From Halobacteriales archaeon SW_9_67_24 (GTDB lineage Archaea; Halobacteriota; Halobacteria; Halobacteriales; Halococcaceae): a DNA stretch of 8,980 bases. The DNA is taken from assembly GCA_003022685.1 (NCBI GenBank), contig PXSV01000006.1:6944-15923 (forward strand). Direction: 5' to 3'. Each line of letters starts with the position of its first letter. The stretch's first letter is position 1. The translations under genes and the position numbers were made by a program. Shown piece by piece: positions 5,174 to 8,980 of this stretch. The notes under the pieces are model-generated. The model was given only the letters and a program-made list of their open reading frames with translations. It did no database searches and had not been told where the DNA came from.

Positions 5174-7102
5174 TCATATATCAACCCACTCGGCGTCGGT
5201 CGCGTGGCTCTTGATGAACTCCCGGCGGGGTTCGACGGAGTCACCCATCAGCACCGAGAACATCTTGTCGGCGGCGGCGGCGTCCTCGAGGGTGATCTGC
5301 TTCAGAATCCGGTTCTCGGGGTTCATCGTGGTTTCCCAGAGCTGGTCGGGGTTCATCTCGCCGAGGCCCTTGAACCGCTGGACCTGATCGGGAGTGCCGC
5401 CACAGACTTCCTCGACGATCCGATCGCGCTCGGCCTCGGTCATTGCGTCGTAGGTCTCGCCGCCGTTGCGCACCCGGTAGAGGGGGGGCTGGGCGGCGTA
5501 GACGTACCCGGCCTCGATCAGCGGCGTGAGATAGCGATAGAGCAAGGTGAGATACAGCGTTCGGATGTGTGCGCCGTCGACGTCGGCGTCGGTCATGATG
5601 ACGATCTTCTGATAGCGCACGTCCTCGATATCGAACTCCTCGCCGACGCCCGCCCCGATCGCGGTGATGAGGTTCCGGATCTTCTCGTTTTCGAGAATTC
5701 GGTCGAGTCTGTGCTTCTCGACGTTGAGCACCTTCCCGAACAGGGGCAGGATCGCTTGGAACTCCCGGTCGCGGCCCTGTTTGGCGCTCCCGCCAGCGCT
5801 GTCACCTTCCACGATGAACAGTTCGGCCTCCTCGGGGTCGCGGGTCTGACAGTCGGCGAGCTTGCCGGGGAGGGCGGTGGATTCGAGCGCCGATTTCCGC
5901 CTGGTGAGCTCCTCGGCCTTCTTCGCTGCCCGGCGGGCCTTCGCGGCCTCGACCGCCTTGCCGATCGCCGCCTTCGCGGTGTCGGGGTGTTCCTCGAAGT
6001 AGGTATCGAGGTGTTCGTGGACCGCGCTCTCGACGATCCCGCGGACTTCGCCGTTGCCGAGCTTGGTTTTGGTTTGGCCCTCGAACTGTGGGTCGGGGTG
6101 TTTGATCGAGATGACCGCAGTCAGCCCCTCGCGGATGTCACTCCCCTTGAGATTCTCGCCGTCGAGCGGTTTGAGGAGACCGTTCTCGCTGGCGTAGTCG
6201 TTGACGACCCGCGTCAGTGCAGTCTTGAACCCGGTGAGATGCGTGCCGCCTTCATGGGTGTTGATGTTGTTGGCGAAGGCGTGGATCGAGCCCCGGAGCT
6301 CGTCGGTGGTCTGCATCGCCACCTCGACCGCGACCTCGCCGTCGTCGACCGCGGCGGTGTCCTCGAAGTAGATGACCTCCTCGTGGAGCGCGCTTTTCGA
6401 CTCGTTGAGGTAGACCACGAACTCCCGGATCCCACCGTCGTATCGGAACCGCTCCTGGCTGCCATCGCGGCCGTCCTTCAGTTCGATCTCGACCCCGGAG
6501 TTGAGGAAGGCGAGTTCGCGCAGGCGATTGGCAAGCGTCGAGGCCTCGAACGCCGTTGTGGAGAAGATGGCGTCGTCCGGCCAGAACTGGAGTTCGGTGC
6601 CCGTCTCCTCGTCGGCTCCGAGGTCCCGGACGCGCTCGATCTCGCCCTCTGGCGCGCCGTGATCGAAGCGCTGTTTCCAGACCGCACCGTCGCGTTTCAC
6701 CGTCACTTCGACCCACTTCGAGAGCGCGTTTACCACCGAAACCCCGACGCCGTGGAGGCCACCCGAGACCTGGTAGGACTCCTTGTCGAACTTCCCGCCG
6801 GCGTGGAGCACGGTCATGATTACTTCGAGGGCGGACTTGCCGTCCTCGTGCTCGTCGACCGGGATCCCCCGCCCGTCGTCGGTCACGCTGACCGAGGGGT
6901 CCTCGTCGTCGTGGATCGTGACCTCGATCGAGTCACAGTGGCCGGCAAGCGCCTCGTCGATGGCGTTGTCGACCACCTCGTAGACCAGATGATGGAGACC
7001 GCGAGCGTCGGTCGAGCCGATGTACATCGCCGGGCGCTTTCTGACTGCTTGGAGCCCTTCGAGTACCTGAATCTGACGGGCTCCGTACTCGTCGTGAGAC
7101 AT
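5174..7102 (-). CDS. gyrB: DNA gyrase subunit B
   Basis: This 642-residue protein is the ATPase subunit of gyrase; it works in a GyrA2B2 complex. Residues 1 to about 220 form the GHKL ATPase domain: Glu42 (catalytic base) and Asn46 in YEVVDNAIDEA, Asp75 in TDDGRGI, and the lid loop GGLHGVGVSVVNALS at 114-128. A transducer domain follows. The TOPRIM region holds EGDSAGGSA with Glu432 and DADVDGAHIRT with Asp505 and Asp507, the metal ligands. The end, EFIKSHATDAEWVDI, is the usual GyrB tail. Length is typical of GyrB proteins lacking the enterobacterial insertion. Residues that match novobiocin-resistance sites known in Haloferax (Ser122, Arg137) are unchanged. Phe455 replaces the Lys found at E. 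coli position 447. It is upstream of gyrA on the same strand and divergent from top6B. Confidence 0.98.
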   Translation of the reverse strand: MSHDEYGARQIQVLEGLQAVRKRPAMYIGSTDARGLHHLVYEVVDNAIDEALAGHCDSIEVTIHDDEDPSVSVTDDGRGIPVDEHEDGKSALEVIMTVLHAGGKFDKESYQVSGGLHGVGVSVVNALSKWVEVTVKRDGAVWKQRFDHGAPEGEIERVRDLGADEETGTELQFWPDDAIFSTTAFEASTLANRLRELAFLNSGVEIELKDGRDGSQERFRYDGGIREFVVYLNESKSALHEEVIYFEDTAAVDDGEVAVEVAMQTTDELRGSIHAFANNINTHEGGTHLTGFKTALTRVVNDYASENGLLKPLDGENLKGSDIREGLTAVISIKHPDPQFEGQTKTKLGNGEVRGIVESAVHEHLDTYFEEHPDTAKAAIGKAVEAAKARRAAKKAEELTRRKSALESTALPGKLADCQTRDPEEAELFIVEGDSAGGSAKQGRDREFQAILPLFGKVLNVEKHRLDRILENEKIRNLITAIGAGVGEEFDIEDVRYQKIVIMTDADVDGAHIRTLYLTLLYRYLTPLIEAGYVYAAQPPLYRVRNGGETYDAMTEAERDRIVEEVCGGTPDQVQRFKGLGEMNPDQLWETTMNPENRILKQITLEDAAAADKMFSVLMGDSVEPRREFIKSHATDAEWVDI

Positions 7103-7131
7103 TGAATCTACTGTTCGTACGCCGCCAGAGA

Positions 7132-7139
7132 CAATAAAA
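7132..7139 (-). promoter_or_regulatory. gyrB promoter (TATA-like box)
   Basis: TTTTATTG on the minus strand (plus-strand CAATAAAA, 7132-7139) lies about 33 bases before the gyrB ATG at 7102, predicting a very short 5' leader of a few bases. It is the only strong AT-rich box upstream of gyrB in this otherwise GC-rich gap. Confidence 0.6.
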
Positions 7140-7143
7140 CCCT

Positions 7144-7166
7144 CGCACGCGCGCGAACGCGCACAC
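7144..7166. other. Alternating pyrimidine-purine (possible Z-DNA) tract
   Basis: CGCACGCGCGCGA (7144-7156) alternates pyrimidine and purine without a break. After one phase break, CGCGCACAC (7158-7166) continues the pattern. Such tracts can flip to left-handed Z-DNA under negative supercoiling. The tract sits just upstream of the gyrB TATA-like box, in the region shared with the divergent top6B promoter. The alternation is seen directly; any regulatory effect is inferred. Confidence 0.5.
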
Positions 7167-7264
7167 TGCTGCCGTCACTCGGTTTTCGCCGCTCGATGGT
7201 GTGAAACGATACCCGAGCACGCGGGTGTCGAGGTGGGGCACTTTCACTTCCGGAGAGCTATCGC

Positions 7265-7277
7265 GGGGTTTTACCCC
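7265..7277 (+). promoter_or_regulatory. top6B promoter (TATA-like box in a GGGG/CCCC dyad)
   Basis: TTTTA at 7269-7273 is centred about 28 bases before the top6B ATG at 7299, fitting a leaderless transcript. It is framed by GGGG (7265-7268) and CCCC (7274-7277), so the box lies in the loop of a small perfect dyad. No Shine-Dalgarno sequence is visible before the ATG. Confidence 0.55.
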
Positions 7278-7298
7278 TCCCGGCCCGCAGAGCGGGTA

Positions 7299-8980
7299 AT
7301 GCCCTCGCTCCAGTCGACGCTCGACGAGGAGGGGGTCGCCGACGAGCTCGCGGCGGGCCAGCGCGCGATCTCCATTGCCGAGTTCTTCGAGAAGAACAAG
7401 CACATGCTCGGGTTCGACAGCGGAGCCCGAGGTCTCGTGACTGCGGTCAAGGAGGCCGTCGACAACGCCCTCGACGCCGCCGAGGAGGCCGGCCATCTCC
7501 CCGATATCTACATCGAAATCGAGGAAGCCGGCGACTACTACCGCCTGGTGGTCGAGGACAACGGGCCCGGGATCACCGCCGGGGAACTCCCGAAGGTGTT
7601 CGGCAAACTCCTCTATGGCTCCCGGTTCCACAAGCGTGAGCAAGCACGGGGTCAACAGGGGATCGGCATCTCGGCGGCGGTGCTTTACTCCCAGCTTACG
7701 AGCGGCAAGCCCGCGAAGATCACGAGCCGAACCCAGGGCAGCGAGGACGCCAAATACTTCGAACTCATCATCGACACCGACACCAACGAGCCCGAGGTGT
7801 CGGTCGACGAGACGACGACGTGGGACCGGCCACATGGCACGCGGATCGAGCTCGAAATGGAGGCGAACATGCGCGCGCGCTCGCAGCTCCGGGATTACGT
7901 CAAACACACCGCAGTCGTCAATCCCCACGCGCGAATCGAGCTGCGCGAGCCGAACGGCGAGTTCAAGGCCGAGCGTGCGACCGATCGGCTTCCCGCCGAC
8001 ACCGAAGAGATCCGCCCGCACCCCCACGGGGTCGAACTCGGCACGCTCCTCAAGATGCTCGATTCGACCGACTCGTACAGCGTTTCGGGGTTCCTCCAGG
8101 GCGAGTTCACCCGCGTCGGCGGGAAGACCGCAACGAGCGTGATCGAGCGGTTCAACGATCATCACTACGGTCGCGAGATGGCGTGGCAACCCCCGAAAAC
8201 CCACGACGACACCGACATCGAAGCCGCCGTCACGGACGCGGTAGCGAACAAGGGACGCGAGGCGACCGACGTGTTCGCGGCGGCGGTCGCCGACCGGGTG
8301 GCCGAGCGCGAACGGCTCGCCCACCACGACATCGTGGAAATCGTCGCGAACGCGGCCGACGCCGCCGAAGCCGACACGGGGACGGCCTTCGGCGACACAG
8401 TACAGGGGAAGGCCGTCGCGGCCGCGTGGAACGCAGTCCGAACCGATCTCGACGCCGACCTCTACGCCCTGGTCGACGGTGCGACGAGCACGCGGAAGGA
8501 CGATGTCGTCGTCGAGTCGTTCGCCGAGCGCCTGGCAGCGAAGTTCGATGACGGCGACGAGGAGGGCGGACGCGACCGCCTGACCCGCGACACCCTCCGT
8601 GGGTACGTCGACCGGGCCGCGGACATGACCGCCGAGCGCGACGACGTCTCCTTCGGCGAGACAGCCCGCGAGAACGTGATCGGGGCGATCTGGAACGCCT
8701 GTCGCACCGTGCCGGACGAGCCGCCGAACGTGCGAACGATCGCCGACGACCGTGATACGGCGAGCGCGCTGCTCGACGCGATGCGCGAGACCGACATCAT
8801 CGCGCCGCCGACGGGCTGTCTCTCGCCCATCACCGCCGACCTCGTGCGATCGGGACTCGAAAAGGAGTTCGACGCCGATTTCTACGCCTCGGCAACGCGG
8901 GACGCCGGCGTTCACGGTGGCGACCCGTTCATCGTCGAAGCGGGGATCGCCTACGGCGGCGACCTCGCCGCGGAGGGCGG
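7299..8980 (+). CDS. top6B: DNA topoisomerase VI subunit B (3' end outside window)
   Basis: Top6B is the ATPase subunit of the type IIB topoisomerase that decatenates and relaxes DNA with Top6A. The window holds 560 codons with no stop, so the gene is cut by the edge. Residues about 20-225 form the GHKL ATPase domain: Glu52 and Asn56 in VKEAVDNALDA, Asp87 in VEDNGPGI, and GQQGIGISAAVLYSQ from residue 118. An H2TH-like region follows and is interrupted by a large acidic insertion at about 300-500. The insertion contains two similar segments, FGDTVQGKAVAAAWNAVRT from residue 364 and FGETARENVIGAIWNACRT from residue 452. The transducer domain begins near residue 502 (APPTGCLSPI...PFIVEAGIAYGG). 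The start MPSLQSTLDEEG resembles haloarchaeal homologues and fits the TATA-like box. top6A is expected just beyond the right edge. Confidence 0.97.
   Translation, partial: MPSLQSTLDEEGVADELAAGQRAISIAEFFEKNKHMLGFDSGARGLVTAVKEAVDNALDAAEEAGHLPDIYIEIEEAGDYYRLVVEDNGPGITAGELPKVFGKLLYGSRFHKREQARGQQGIGISAAVLYSQLTSGKPAKITSRTQGSEDAKYFELIIDTDTNEPEVSVDETTTWDRPHGTRIELEMEANMRARSQLRDYVKHTAVVNPHARIELREPNGEFKAERATDRLPADTEEIRPHPHGVELGTLLKMLDSTDSYSVSGFLQGEFTRVGGKTATSVIERFNDHHYGREMAWQPPKTHDDTDIEAAVTDAVANKGREATDVFAAAVADRVAERERLAHHDIVEIVANAADAAEADTGTAFGDTVQGKAVAAAWNAVRTDLDADLYALVDGATSTRKDDVVVESFAERLAAKFDDGDEEGGRDRLTRDTLRGYVDRAADMTAERDDVSFGETARENVIGAIWNACRTVPDEPPNVRTIADDRDTASALLDAMRETDIIAPPTGCLSPITADLVRSGLEKEFDADFYASATRDAGVHGGDPFIVEAGIAYGGDLAAEG

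Noticed and set aside
5027..7105. 692-codon plus-strand open frame opposite gyrB
   Set aside because: It begins in the intergenic repeat and then mirrors gyrB; composition (Val/Asp/Leu-rich) is that of an antisense frame.
6933..8915. 660-codon minus-strand open frame opposite top6B, extending into gyrB
   Set aside because: It crosses the divergent promoter region and lies opposite a clear Top6B frame; no recognisable domain.

Overview
The window reads as the chromosome of a halophilic archaeon (class Halobacteria). The grounds are its high GC content, very acidic proteins, oligo-T terminators, TATA-like boxes about 25-30 bases before start codons (leaderless transcripts), an archaeal 20S proteasome beta gene, and bacterial-type gyrase genes beside a topoisomerase VI gene. 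The intergenic repeat style recalls Halococcus, but that genus guess is from memory and weak.

Layout from left to right. Bases 1-262 are intergenic, with a fragment of a dispersed GC-rich repeat and then a promoter. Bases 263-805 (+) encode a helix-turn-helix protein with two CBS domains. Bases 806-1319 lie between convergent genes and hold an oligo-T terminator, a 101-base imperfect palindromic element (873-973) and a tandem GC-rich repeat (about 1105-1319). Bases 1320-1682 (-) encode a UPF0212/DUF555 protein. Bases 1802-2515 (+) encode the proteasome beta subunit, psmB. Bases 2620-4949 (-) hold gyrA, 5174-7102 (-) gyrB, and 7299-8980 (+) the first 560 codons of top6B, which runs off the right edge. 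gyrB and top6B are divergent and share a 196-base control region.

The right two thirds form a DNA-topology block. Gyrase (GyrA2B2) adds negative supercoils using ATP, and topoisomerase VI (Top6A2B2) relaxes and decatenates. psmB supplies the catalytic ring of the 20S proteasome. The HTH-CBS and UPF0212 proteins are conserved haloarchaeal neighbours of unproven function.

The most striking observation is that gyrA is broken as written. The reading frame is normal through the conserved GDYHP motif, then resumes in another frame at AAMRYTEARM. About 38 residues, including the whole segment matching the quinolone-resistance-determining core and the second catalytic-region histidine, are missing. 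This is either a real deletion with a frameshift or an assembly error. gyrB is intact, but has Phe455 where E. coli GyrB has Lys447, another quinolone-pocket position. Other points of interest are an alternating purine-pyrimidine (possible Z-DNA) tract in the gyrB/top6B promoter region, a repeat wedged between gyrB and gyrA, and an internal duplication in a large haloarchaeal-style insertion of Top6B. I see no tRNA, rRNA, CRISPR array or recognisable transposase gene.
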